NCBI GenBank assembly: GCA_003140215.1
Contig: PLJL01000004.1
Span: forward strand, 1,708,192-1,772,191
Reading direction: 5' to 3'
DNA length: 64,000 nucleotides
From: Vulcanimicrobiota bacterium
GTDB lineage: Bacteria > Vulcanimicrobiota > Vulcanimicrobiia > Vulcanimicrobiales > Vulcanimicrobiaceae
The notes beneath the pieces were generated by a model. That model had not been told where the DNA came from. It saw only the letters and a program-made list of their open reading frames with translations, and searched no databases. Positions 32,881 to 41,061 of the stretch are shown here, piece by piece (position 1 is the first letter of the stretch; the number at the start of each line of letters is the position of its first letter). The position numbers and the translations under genes are program-made.

Positions 32881-34881
32881 CTAGACGTTCGCGAGAAGGC
32901 CGGCGGCGACGTCGGCGATGTGCTGCGGCGTGAAACCGTACTCTGCGGCGATCGCGCCGCCGGGCGCGGACGTGCCGAAGTGGTCGAGGCCGTAGGCGAT
33001 TCCGCGTTCGCCGACATATTTCGACCAGCCGATCGTCGCCCCGGCTTCGATCGACATGCGCGCCCGCACGTCGGCCGGAAGGATGCCCAGCCGGTACGAC
33101 TCGTCCTGGGCGTCGAACAGCCTCCACGACGGCATCGAGACGACGCGCACGTTGTGCCCCCGCCCGGCGAGCAGCTGCGCCGCATCGACTGCGAGGTGCA
33201 CTTCCGAACCGGTCGCGATCAGGATGAGATCGGGCGCCACGGGCTGCCCCGAGCTCGTCGTCGGATCGACCAGAATGTAAGCGCCGCGTGATACGTCGGC
33301 CTTGCGGTCGCCCAAGAACGGGAGCTTTTGGCGCGAGAGGACGATGACCGAGGGGCCCGTCTTGGGCTGGATCGCGTATTTCCAGGCCTCGAGTACCTCG
33401 AGCGCGTCGGCGGGGCGCAGATCGATCACGTTGGGCGTTGCGCGCAGCATCGCAAGCTGCTCGATGGGCTGGTGCGTCGGGCCGTCCTCGCCCAAAAAGA
33501 CCGAGTCGTGGGTGAACACGAAGATTTCGCGGATCTCGTTGAGCGCCGCGAGGCGCAGCGCGGGCTTGAGATAGTCGAGAAAGTTGAAGAAGGTCGCCGA
33601 GAACGGCAGCAGCCCGCCGTGCAGCGCGATCCCGTTCGATGCGGCGGCCATCGCGTGCTCGCGCACGCCGTAGTGGATGTTGCGCCCGGCGTAGGACCCG
33701 GGCTGGAAATCGCCCTGACCCTTGAGGTAGGTCTTCGTCGACGGATCGAGATCGGCCGAACCGCCGACCAGCTCGGGGAGCGCTGCGGCGATCGCGTTCA
33801 TCACCGTGCCGCCCGCGTCGCGCGTCGCGACCGCGCCGTTGTCGGCGTTGAACGCGGGCCACGGCAGCGCGGCCGGTAGCACGCCGTCGCGCGCGCGCTC
33901 GAACTGCGCGGCGAGGTCCGCGTTGGCGGCTTTCCAGACCGCGTAGGTATCGTTCCACGCTGCTTGGAGCGGCGCGCCGCGAGCGCCGACTTCCTTGAAG
34001 AACGCCGCCGCTTCGGCGGGGATCTCGAAGGGAGCGTACGGCCAGTTCAGCGCTGTGCGGGTCGCTTCCATGTTCTTGCCCAGCGGCTCGCCGTGCGTCT
34101 TGTAGGTGCCGGCCTCGGGCGATCCGTATCCGATCGTCGTGCGAACCGCGATGAGGGTCGGCCGTAGGGTATCGGCCTTGGCCTCCGCGATCGCACGGTC
34201 GAGCGCTGCGACGTCGTTGGCCTGCGCGGGTCCGACCCCGATCGTCTGCCAGCCGTAGGCTTCGAAGCGTTCGCGAACGTCTTCGGTGAAGGTCACGTCG
34301 GTCGCCGCGGCAAGCGACACCAGGTTTTCATCGTAGAGCACGATCAGCTTGCCCAGCGCGAGGTGGCCGGCCAGCGAGGCTGCCTCGGAAGCCACGCCTT
34401 CCATGAGATCGCCGTCACCGGCGAGGGCGAATGTGTGATGCTCGACGATCGTCTGCTCGCGGTTGTAGATCGCGGCGAGATGGGCTTCGGCGATGGCCAG
34501 CCCGACCGCGTTCGCGAAGCCCTGACCCAGCGGCCCGGTGGTGACCTCGACCCCCGGGGTGTGATGGTACTCGGGGTGGCCCGGCGTGCGGCTGCCTAGT
34601 TGGCGGAACGACTGGAGGTCCTCGAGGGTGAGGTCGTAGCCGGTGAGGTGGAGCAGCGCGTACAGCAGTGCCGAGCCGTGACCGGCCGAGAGCACGAAGC
34701 GGTCGCGGTCGAACCACGTCGGGTCGGCCGGATTGAACCTGAGGTGGCGCGTCCAGAGCGCATATGCCATCGCGGCGGCCCCCAACGGCAACCCCGGGTG
34801 CCCGGAGTTTGCTTTCTGGACCGCGTCGACCGCCAGAAAACGGATTGCGTTGATGCGAAGGTCGTCCGCTGCGGTGTTCAC
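32881..34881 (-). CDS. tkt: transketolase
   Basis: 666 residues, the usual size. Thiamine diphosphate and substrate motifs include [18 protein letters not shown] (about 27-44), [19 protein letters not shown] (about 152-170) and the pyrimidine-domain [19 protein letters not shown] near 405-423. It moves two-carbon units between sugar phosphates. It is the first gene of the pentose-phosphate operon on the minus strand and is divergent from dapD over a 111-bp gap, in which no clear promoter was recognised. Confidence 0.96.
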   Translation of the reverse strand: MNTAADDLRINAIRFLAVDAVQKANSGHPGLPLGAAAMAYALWTRHLRFNPADPTWFDRDRFVLSAGHGSALLYALLHLTGYDLTLEDLQSFRQLGSRTPGHPEYHHTPGVEVTTGPLGQGFANAVGLAIAEAHLAAIYNREQTIVEHHTFALAGDGDLMEGVASEAASLAGHLALGKLIVLYDENLVSLAAATDVTFTEDVRERFEAYGWQTIGVGPAQANDVAALDRAIAEAKADTLRPTLIAVRTTIGYGSPEAGTYKTHGEPLGKNMEATRTALNWPYAPFEIPAEAAAFFKEVGARGAPLQAAWNDTYAVWKAANADLAAQFERARDGVLPAALPWPAFNADNGAVATRDAGGTVMNAIAAALPELVGGSADLDPSTKTYLKGQGDFQPGSYAGRNIHYGVREHAMAAASNGIALHGGLLPFSATFFNFLDYLKPALRLAALNEIREIFVFTHDSVFLGEDGPTHQPIEQLAMLRATPNVIDLRPADALEVLEAWKYAIQPKTGPSVIVLSRQKLPFLGDRKADVSRGAYILVDPTTSSGQPVAPDLILIATGSEVHLAVDAAQLLAGRGHNVRVVSMPSWRLFDAQDESYRLGILPADVRARMSIEAGATIGWSKYVGERGIAYGLDHFGTSAPGGAIAAEYGFTPQHIADVAAGLLANV

Positions 34882-34992
34882 GTCGTCTCCTGAGATGCCG
34901 GGAAAAGCGCGTTAGGCGCCGAGCGCGCCCGCCCCCGCCATGACCCCGCCGAAAAGGCTCAAGGTGACACGGGCGAGGAACGCCCCGAGGCG

Positions 34993-35871
34993 ATGGATGG
35001 AAGCTTGGAAGCACGGATCGTCGAGCTCGAGGAGCGCCTTGCCGCGAAGCCCGACGCCGTCAAGAAGAAACCCGGCCGCGTGGTGGATGAGGTGCTCGAC
35101 GCTCTCGACACCGGCGCGTTGCGCGTTTGCGAGCCCGACGGTGAGGACTGGGTCGTGCACGAGTGGGTGAAGCGAGCGATCTTGCTTTCGTTTGCACGCT
35201 ACGACAACGCCCGCATCGTCGAGGAGGCATTCGCCGGAACTCCCGGCTCGCTGGACGCTCTCAAGCTGCGCTACCGTCTCCCTTCGTATTATGACAAGCT
35301 ACCCACCAAACGGAATTGGAAGAAGCTCGGCGCCCGCTGCGTGCCCGGCGGGATCGCTCGCTTCGGTTCGTATCTTGGCAAGGGCGCGATCCTCATGCCG
35401 GGCTTTGTCAACATCGGCGCCTACGTCGACGACGGCACGATGGTCGACACGTGGGCGACGGTCGGGTCGTGCGCGCAGATCGGAAAGGGCGTCCACCTTT
35501 CGGGCGGCGTCGGGATCGGCGGCGTGCTCGAGCCGCCGCAAGCGACGCCGGTGATCGTCGAGGACGGCGCGTTCCTGGGTTCGCGCTGCATCGTCGTCGA
35601 GAGCGTGCGGATCGGGCGCGAGGCGGTCCTGGGAGCCGGCGTCGTGCTCACCGCCTCCACGCCCATCGTCGACGTTCGCGGGTCCGAGCCGGTCGTGAGC
35701 AAGGGCTCGATCCCGGCCCGCGCCGTGGTCATCCCCGGCTCGCTGCCCAAGCGCTTTCCGGCCGGCGAGTTCGGCACGCCGTGCGCGCTCATCATCGGCG
35801 AGCGCAGCGATTCGACCGACCGCAAGACCTCCCTCAACGCAGTGCTACGCGATTACGGGGTCGCTCTCTAG
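34993..35871 (+). CDS. dapD: tetrahydrodipicolinate N-succinyltransferase
   Basis: 292 residues. The central and C-terminal part is a left-handed beta-helix of hexapeptide repeats (GSYLGKGAILMPGFVNIGAYVDDGTMVDTWATVG is the family's characteristic block, given here only by its key MPGFVNIGAYVDD segment), followed by SGGVGIGGVLEPPQATPVIV. It transfers succinyl from succinyl-CoA to tetrahydrodipicolinate in the diaminopimelate/lysine pathway. The aminotransferase gene begins one base after its stop. ATG at 34993 chosen; a helix-rich N-terminal domain of normal length follows. Confidence 0.95.
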   Translation: MDGSLEARIVELEERLAAKPDAVKKKPGRVVDEVLDALDTGALRVCEPDGEDWVVHEWVKRAILLSFARYDNARIVEEAFAGTPGSLDALKLRYRLPSYYDKLPTKRNWKKLGARCVPGGIARFGSYLGKGAILMPGFVNIGAYVDDGTMVDTWATVGSCAQIGKGVHLSGGVGIGGVLEPPQATPVIVEDGAFLGSRCIVVESVRIGREAVLGAGVVLTASTPIVDVRGSEPVVSKGSIPARAVVIPGSLPKRFPAGEFGTPCALIIGERSDSTDRKTSLNAVLRDYGVAL

Positions 35872-35872
35872 C

Positions 35873-36988
35873 GTGAATCCGCGGGTGAACGCGATCGAGC
35901 CGTCGCTGATTCGGACGATCGCGGCGAAGAAGAAGCCCGGTTCGATCGACCTGGGTCTGGGCGAGCCGACGTTGCTGCCGCAGCAGCGCTTCATCGAAGC
36001 CGCGACGCGCTGGGCCGCGGAGCACGGCGTGCGCTACACCGTCAACGCCGGCGATCCGGCGCTGCGCGAACGCATCGCGGCACACTACGCCTACCCGGGG
36101 ATGTCGGACGGCCGCCACGTCTGCGTGATGACCGGCTCTCAAGAAGCGGTCTACGTCGCGATCAAGACGTTGCTCGATCCGGCCAAGGACGAGCTGCTCG
36201 TGGTCGACCCGGCGTTTCCCGCGTACGCCAAGATGGCGCAGCTCGAGGGGATCCCGTACCGCCACGTGCACATGCGGGCCGACGCCGACTTCCGCTACGA
36301 TGCCGACGCGATCCTCGACACGATCGACCGCGCAACGCGCGTGATCGTGGTGGCTTCGCCCGCGAATCCCACCGGCCGCGTGCTGCGCGACGCGGATGCC
36401 CGCCGCCTCGCCGAGGGACTTTTGGCGCGCCCTGGCCCGCCGATCTGGGTGCTGCAGGACGAGATCTACCGCGAGCTGACGTACATCGACGACCCCGGTT
36501 ACATCGCGCAATACTATCCGCACACGATCGTCGCGAACTCGCTCTCGAAGTCCAACGCGCTGACCGGGATGCGCATCGGCTGGCTGCTCGCGCCCGACGC
36601 CGCGATCGCCTCGCTGATCAAGACCCACGCTTGGATCACCTCGACCGCAAGCGCCTTCGGCCAGCGCGTCGCTTACGAGATCTTCGGCGAGCCCGGCGCC
36701 ATCACCGAGCAGTCGGCCTGGTACCGCGCGCAGCACGCGCGCGTCACCGAGGTGCTCGATGCGAGCGGTCTGCGCTACGTCCCGATCGACGGCGCGTTCT
36801 ACGTCTGCGTGAAGCTGCCGCACGGCGACGACTCGCTCGCCGCTGCGCTCGACCTCGTCGAGAACCGCGGCGTCGTCGCGATCCCCGGCCGCATCTTCGG
36901 CGACTCGCTCGAAGGCTGGCTGCGCCTCAGCTGGGTCGCCCCAATCGAAGACGTGGAGGAAGGCTTGCGCCGAATCGCCGCAATTTAG
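35873..36988 (+). CDS. class I/II PLP aminotransferase, probably N-succinyldiaminopimelate aminotransferase
   Basis: 371 residues from a GTG. PLP-fold marks: SIDLGLGEPTLLP at the start, ASPANPTGRVL near 161-171, DEIYREL near 194-200 and the Schiff-base Lys in NSLSKSNALTGMRIGWL near 222-238. The family includes aspartate and aromatic aminotransferases as well as DapC. Its position one base after dapD makes the next step of that pathway (DapC) the best guess; specificity cannot be read from sequence alone. Confidence 0.85.
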   Translation: MNPRVNAIEPSLIRTIAAKKKPGSIDLGLGEPTLLPQQRFIEAATRWAAEHGVRYTVNAGDPALRERIAAHYAYPGMSDGRHVCVMTGSQEAVYVAIKTLLDPAKDELLVVDPAFPAYAKMAQLEGIPYRHVHMRADADFRYDADAILDTIDRATRVIVVASPANPTGRVLRDADARRLAEGLLARPGPPIWVLQDEIYRELTYIDDPGYIAQYYPHTIVANSLSKSNALTGMRIGWLLAPDAAIASLIKTHAWITSTASAFGQRVAYEIFGEPGAITEQSAWYRAQHARVTEVLDASGLRYVPIDGAFYVCVKLPHGDDSLAAALDLVENRGVVAIPGRIFGDSLEGWLRLSWVAPIEDVEEGLRRIAAI

Positions 36989-36996
36989 CCGTGACC

Positions 36997-37051
36997 TTTG
37001 TATCATCGCTTTGACACAATCGGGCGGTTTGTGCTAGCTTGTTGATACAAA
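36997..37051 (+). promoter_or_regulatory. promoter and inverted repeat before the membrane-protein/gntR operon
   Basis: TTGACA (37011-37016) is 18 bases from TAGCTT (37035-37040). A perfect 9-bp inverted repeat, TTTGTATCA (36997-37005) and TGATACAAA (37043-37051), brackets the promoter. Each arm also has a weaker mate inside (TGTATCA-N6-TGACACA over the -35), so two operators may exist. The GntR regulator in the same operon is the likely binder. Confidence 0.55.
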
Positions 37052-37065
37052 GAAAGCAGGCTGCG

Positions 37066-37881
37066 GTGGATCAAGAGCCATGGGTGCGGTCGATGATGGC
37101 GGCAATTTGGGGCGGTTCTGCCCTGATGATACTGATTCTAAATTTGAATTGGAGACCGCGATGGCGGGACCGAATCAGCCCGTGGTTTGTTAATCCACGG
37201 CCACCGGCTACCGACCGCCTGGAACACGCACTCCGCCTTCGCGAGCGGCTGGAGCAGCCATTTCCGTCGAACCTGAGCGGTCTTTACGGTGGCATTGGAC
37301 TCTTGGCCGCCGGATTGGCACTAACGACTCGAATCTCTTTGTCGCTACTGACCGCGCTATTGACGCTGGCATTGGCGATCGTGTTGTTGATCGGCTACCG
37401 TACGTCGCCGCGTCCCGGCGGCAAGCGCGTTGCGTCGCTTCGCGTCCGAGACCCATTGTCCGTCTTGCCGTGGTACGTCTACGCGTTGCCGGCGGTGGCG
37501 GCGTTGTCCCCGTTGTCGCTTTTGCCTTCGGCGCCTGTTATGGCAGTGGTGATGATGTGCTCCTCGCTGCTCATCGTTGCAGTCGCATGGCTCGTTGCTC
37601 GGCTGCCGGCCCTTGTGAGAGGAGACGATGTGACAGTGGAGTCATTCGTGGATAAGCGCATTCGCCGCGCCCGGATACTAGGTATGCTTCAGCTGGCCGC
37701 GCTGCCGACGTATACGCTCTATACGTTCAATAGTAAGCAATTGTTCGATCAGGGCGGCTTCGCAGTCTTAGCATGGCCGTTCGTGATGATTTCCTACATG
37801 GCTATGACGCTTATGCCGCTCTTTTATTTGCGTAAGCCGAGTGCCAAGGAGCTTCAGAATTGGTCGGCCGATGCGGGATGA
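37066..37881 (+). CDS. multi-pass membrane protein of unknown function
   Basis: 271 residues from a GTG at 37066; a TTG at 37039 is possible but lies inside the operator. Membrane segments occur near residues 12-28, 77-96, 98-117, 142-160, 165-190, 215-232 and 240-258, with a charged stretch GDDVTVESFVDKRIRRARIL before the last pair. No family is recognised. Base composition is visibly lower in GC than its neighbours. A GntR regulator overlaps its end. That pairing, and the operator, resemble YtrA-type units in which a small GntR protein controls membrane or ABC components, but no ATPase is present. Confidence 0.6.
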   Translation: MDQEPWVRSMMAAIWGGSALMILILNLNWRPRWRDRISPWFVNPRPPATDRLEHALRLRERLEQPFPSNLSGLYGGIGLLAAGLALTTRISLSLLTALLTLALAIVLLIGYRTSPRPGGKRVASLRVRDPLSVLPWYVYALPAVAALSPLSLLPSAPVMAVVMMCSSLLIVAVAWLVARLPALVRGDDVTVESFVDKRIRRARILGMLQLAALPTYTLYTFNSKQLFDQGGFAVLAWPFVMISYMAMTLMPLFYLRKPSAKELQNWSADAG

Positions 37882-38257
37882 ACCGTATGTCGCGGTAGAT
37901 CCCGACGCGGAGACGGCACCATATCAGCAGATCTTCGAGCAACTTCGCGCCGCGATCGAACGGCGCGCGCTCGCACCCGGCGAAGTCCTTCCGACGGTCC
38001 GCCAGCTGGCGGCGGATCTCGGCGTCGCGCCGAACACGGTCGCCCGGGCGTATAGCGACTTACAAGCCGGGGGATTGATCCGCTCGGACGGTCGGCGCGG
38101 AACGCGCGTTACCGACGGGAGTCGTGCGCTAACAGCCCGCGTTCGCAATAAGACCCTGCAAGAGGCCGTGACGCGCTTCGTCGCGACGCTTTCGCAGCGG
38201 GGCTACTCGCGCGGGGAAATCGGCGCCGCTCTGGACCGTATTCTCGCGGGCTCGTGA
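37871..38257 (+). CDS. GntR-family (YtrA-like) transcriptional regulator
   Basis: 128 residues from the ATG at 37871, overlapping the preceding stop by 11 bases. The winged helix-turn-helix occupies about 20-90 (TAPYQQIFEQLRAAIERRAL, then LPTVRQLAADLGVAPNTVARAYSDL and the wing GLIRSDGRRGTRV). Only a short helical tail follows, so there is no large ligand domain, as in the YtrA subfamily. It probably represses its own operon through the inverted repeat at 36997-37051. Confidence 0.9.
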   Translation: MRDEPYVAVDPDAETAPYQQIFEQLRAAIERRALAPGEVLPTVRQLAADLGVAPNTVARAYSDLQAGGLIRSDGRRGTRVTDGSRALTARVRNKTLQEAVTRFVATLSQRGYSRGEIGAALDRILAGS

Positions 38258-38297
38258 CTTGGTGCGCTTTTAGGCATTTGGCCGCGTGAGCACGACT

Positions 38298-38322
38298 GTT
38301 CGCCCTTCGACGGGGCTCAGGG
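38298..38322 (+). repeat. short dispersed repeat CCCTTCGACGGG-CTCAGGG, copy 1
   Basis: In the 122-bp gap before the chemoreceptor-like gene the sequence CTTCGACGGGGCTCAGGG occurs. A shortened copy, CCCTTCGACGGGCTCACG, lies after the same gene near 41032. It resembles short intergenic repeats found many times in some genomes. Confidence 0.4.
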
Positions 38323-38379
38323 TGAACTGAGCGGTGCTCGAGCTATGACGACGCATTTGCGCACATCCAAAAAAGACGC

Positions 38380-41022
38380 TTGTCGAAATGGAGGGGCGGC
38401 CGCCGCTGGGGCGGAAGCGGCGGCTTCAAGGGGCCCTCGAAGGGACGCGTCTTGGAATCTGCACTCGTGGAATCTGCACGCGAGAGCGCGCACGCCTATC
38501 TCGTGGCGCTGCTCGCAGCCGAGTTGCGAGAGCTCGACGCGATCGTCGAGCGGGCGCGGCAACGGCTCACGGTCGACGGCGCCGCGCTCGACGCGACGAT
38601 CGCGGAGATCCGGCGTCAGGTGGCCGCTGTGGAGAAGGCGCGCGACGGTACAGCGGTGCTCCAAGAGGCCTCAAATGCCGTCGCCGATCACGCCGGCGCC
38701 CTGGCGTCGATCTACTCGCGGCTGCCGTCGGTCAACGCGACGTCGATCGAGACGCTCGACGCGCTCGGCGCCCGCACGCGTTCGGTCGCCGACGCGTTCA
38801 GCGCCCAAGCCGCCATGATGGCGAAGCTAGACGCTGACTGGAAGCGCATCAACGAGGACGTGCAAGGGATCGCCTCGTCCGGTCGCCGCGCGCGCAGCCT
38901 CGCGGTCAATGCGGCGATCGAGGCGGCGTACGTTACCGGCGGGGGTTTCGGGATCGTGACCGACCGCATGCGCGCGCTCTCGGCCGCGACGCTCTCCGCC
39001 GCGAGCGGCGTCGACGCGATCGTGCGGCGCAACGCCGCGTCGATGCGCAAGGCGACCACCGACATCACGGGCGCGGGCGCCGCGATGGAGGCGTTGCTCG
39101 GCGAGTTGCGTCTCGCGCGTGCGAGTTTCGCGTCCGCGACCGCAAACGCCGTCGCGTTTGGGGATGGGGTAAACCGCGTCGCTGCAATCGCCGAGGAACA
39201 GGCGAGAACGCTCCCGCAGATCGCGGCCGCGGTGAAGAACCTGTCCGACTTGGCGCGTTCGATCGCCGCCGCGGCCGCCGAGGACGCGCACGGTGCCGTG
39301 GCCGCCGGGCTCGACGACGCCACCCGCACGCTCGGGGCCCGGCACGATTTCCGCGACGTTGCGCCGCGCGAACGCCCCGATACGCGCGGCGACGCGCTCG
39401 CCGAGTGGATCTGTGCCGCCGCGGACGGTACGGAGATGCCGCCGCCGGATCTCGTGCCTGGCGACAGGGCGGCATTCGACGCTGCCGCGACGGTTCTGGC
39501 TCGGACGCTCGAGGACGAGCGCATCGTCGTGCGCGGGCTGTGCGTCGCGGCTGGGGCGACCGCGAGGACCGGAGTCCTGTGGCGCACCATCCTCAAGGAC
39601 GTTCGCGCGTTCGGCGCGCAAGTGTTGCAGCTCAGCACGGTGATCGGGGAGTCGGTCGCTGCGTCGCTCTCGCTGGCGGGCGCGTCGCGCGAGATCGCCG
39701 CCGACCTCGACGCGCTCGACGCCCTTTGCACCTCTGCGCTCGCAGCGTTCGACCGCGCGCTCGATGCGGTGGACGCGGGTCACGAACTGAGCGCCGAGGT
39801 CGTTGGTAGCGTGGCGGCGATGGAGCGCGCGACGACTGATGCGGAAGCACTGCTCGTGCAGATCGGTGAGGTTTCCGCCGATGCTGGGCTGCTCGCGGTC
39901 AATGCCGCAGTCGAGGCGGCGCGAGCCGGCCAGCGCGGCCTGGCGTTTACCGTCATCGCCGATGAGATCGGACGGCTCGCGAGCACGACGCAGAGCGCGA
40001 GCGACGCCGTGGTTGAAACGATCTTGAGTCTGCGCCGGCTCAGCGGCGAGCTGCAAGCGGGCAGCGAGCGGCAAGACGCCGAGATGCGCGAGGTGCACGA
40101 CATCGCCGGTGCGGCGCGCGCGACCGTCGACGACGCACGGGCGGCGATCGGAGCGAGCGTGGGACGCGGCGTGACGGTCGGTGAGACGAGCGCGCGGGTC
40201 GCCGCGTCGCTATCTGCGGTCGCGCGCGAGATCGCCGCGGTGCGCGACCTCGCAGAGTCCGCCTCGCAGCCGGAGGTCGCGGCGGCGCGCGTCGCGCTCG
40301 CGCGCCTGGGCGACGAGGCGCTGCACGTGACCGAGCGGCGACGGCTTGGCTTACCCGAGGAGCGGCTTCGCGACGCGACGCGCGCTCTCGCGCAGAAGGT
40401 CGAAGCGGCGCTCGAGGAGCTGGTCGCGGCTGGGCGCACGACCGCAGACGCGATGACGGTCACCGACTACCGCGAGCTGCGCGGTGAGCTCGTCGAGCGG
40501 CTGGCGACGTTCTTCGACGTGAGCGACGCGCCGCGTGACGGCTTCTCGCCGCCCAAGTACTGCACGTCGTGGGATCACCTCGTCGACGGCGCGCTGCTGG
40601 GGGTATTGGACGCAACGATGCGCACGCATCCCGGTGCGATCCACGCTTCGGTATTCGACCTGAACAGCTTCGCGATCGCGTTCCCGACGCAGCTGCAGAA
40701 CGTGCGCCGGCCGGACGGCCGCGTCGACTGGTCCCGCTGGGGAGGAAAGGCATTCTACACCGACGAGCAGACGCTGCACGCCGCGCGTATGGGCCTCGGT
40801 ATGGACACCGATCGGCTTCCGCAGCGCATGACGCGCGCTGACTTCGCCGCGCGCGGTATCGATCTGCGGGTGCGCAAGCCGCGTCCATGGCACGTGCGCA
40901 CCACGATTCTGCGCGGCCAGCGCGACGCTTCGCGCGGTGCCTCCGCCCCGGTCTACGTCGGAGGCATTCGCATCGCTACGGTGGTCCTCATGGAGCGCGC
41001 CGAGACGAGCGGCTCGGGCTGA
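38380..41022 (+). CDS. soluble chemoreceptor-like protein with two MCP signalling segments
   Basis: 880 residues from a TTG; later TTG/GTG starts near 38450-38470 are possible and the Gly/Arg-rich first 20 residues may not be translated. Long Ala-rich helices dominate. Two segments match the MCP hairpin tip: SLAVNAAIEAAYVTGGGFG (about 173-191) and LLAVNAAVEAARAGQRGLAF (about 503-522) followed by VIADEIGRLA. Classic receptors have one. The C-terminal domain (about 715-880) starts PPKYCTSWDHLVDGALL and resembles the domain at the end of several cytoplasmic receptors, where it may sense a ligand. No membrane helix is present. No che genes are in the window. It may signal through CheW/CheA elsewhere or act otherwise. 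Confidence 0.75.
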   Translation: MSKWRGGRRWGGSGGFKGPSKGRVLESALVESARESAHAYLVALLAAELRELDAIVERARQRLTVDGAALDATIAEIRRQVAAVEKARDGTAVLQEASNAVADHAGALASIYSRLPSVNATSIETLDALGARTRSVADAFSAQAAMMAKLDADWKRINEDVQGIASSGRRARSLAVNAAIEAAYVTGGGFGIVTDRMRALSAATLSAASGVDAIVRRNAASMRKATTDITGAGAAMEALLGELRLARASFASATANAVAFGDGVNRVAAIAEEQARTLPQIAAAVKNLSDLARSIAAAAAEDAHGAVAAGLDDATRTLGARHDFRDVAPRERPDTRGDALAEWICAAADGTEMPPPDLVPGDRAAFDAAATVLARTLEDERIVVRGLCVAAGATARTGVLWRTILKDVRAFGAQVLQLSTVIGESVAASLSLAGASREIAADLDALDALCTSALAAFDRALDAVDAGHELSAEVVGSVAAMERATTDAEALLVQIGEVSADAGLLAVNAAVEAARAGQRGLAFTVIADEIGRLASTTQSASDAVVETILSLRRLSGELQAGSERQDAEMREVHDIAGAARATVDDARAAIGASVGRGVTVGETSARVAASLSAVAREIAAVRDLAESASQPEVAAARVALARLGDEALHVTERRRLGLPEERLRDATRALAQKVEAALEELVAAGRTTADAMTVTDYRELRGELVERLATFFDVSDAPRDGFSPPKYCTSWDHLVDGALLGVLDATMRTHPGAIHASVFDLNSFAIAFPTQLQNVRRPDGRVDWSRWGGKAFYTDEQTLHAARMGLGMDTDRLPQRMTRADFAARGIDLRVRKPRPWHVRTTILRGQRDASRGASAPVYVGGIRIATVVLMERAETSGSG

Positions 41023-41031
41023 CACCGTTTA

Positions 41032-41049
41032 CCCTTCGACGGGCTCACG
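41032..41049 (+). repeat. short dispersed repeat CCCTTCGACGGG, copy 2
   Basis: CCCTTCGACGGGCTCACG lies between the chemoreceptor-like gene and the convergent M16 gene; it is a truncated match to the copy at 38298. Confidence 0.35.
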
Positions 41050-41061
41050 CGCGGCGTGACG

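Noticed and set aside
38258..38379. Promoter for the chemoreceptor-like gene
   Set aside because: The gap holds a short dispersed repeat but no convincing -35/-10 pair.
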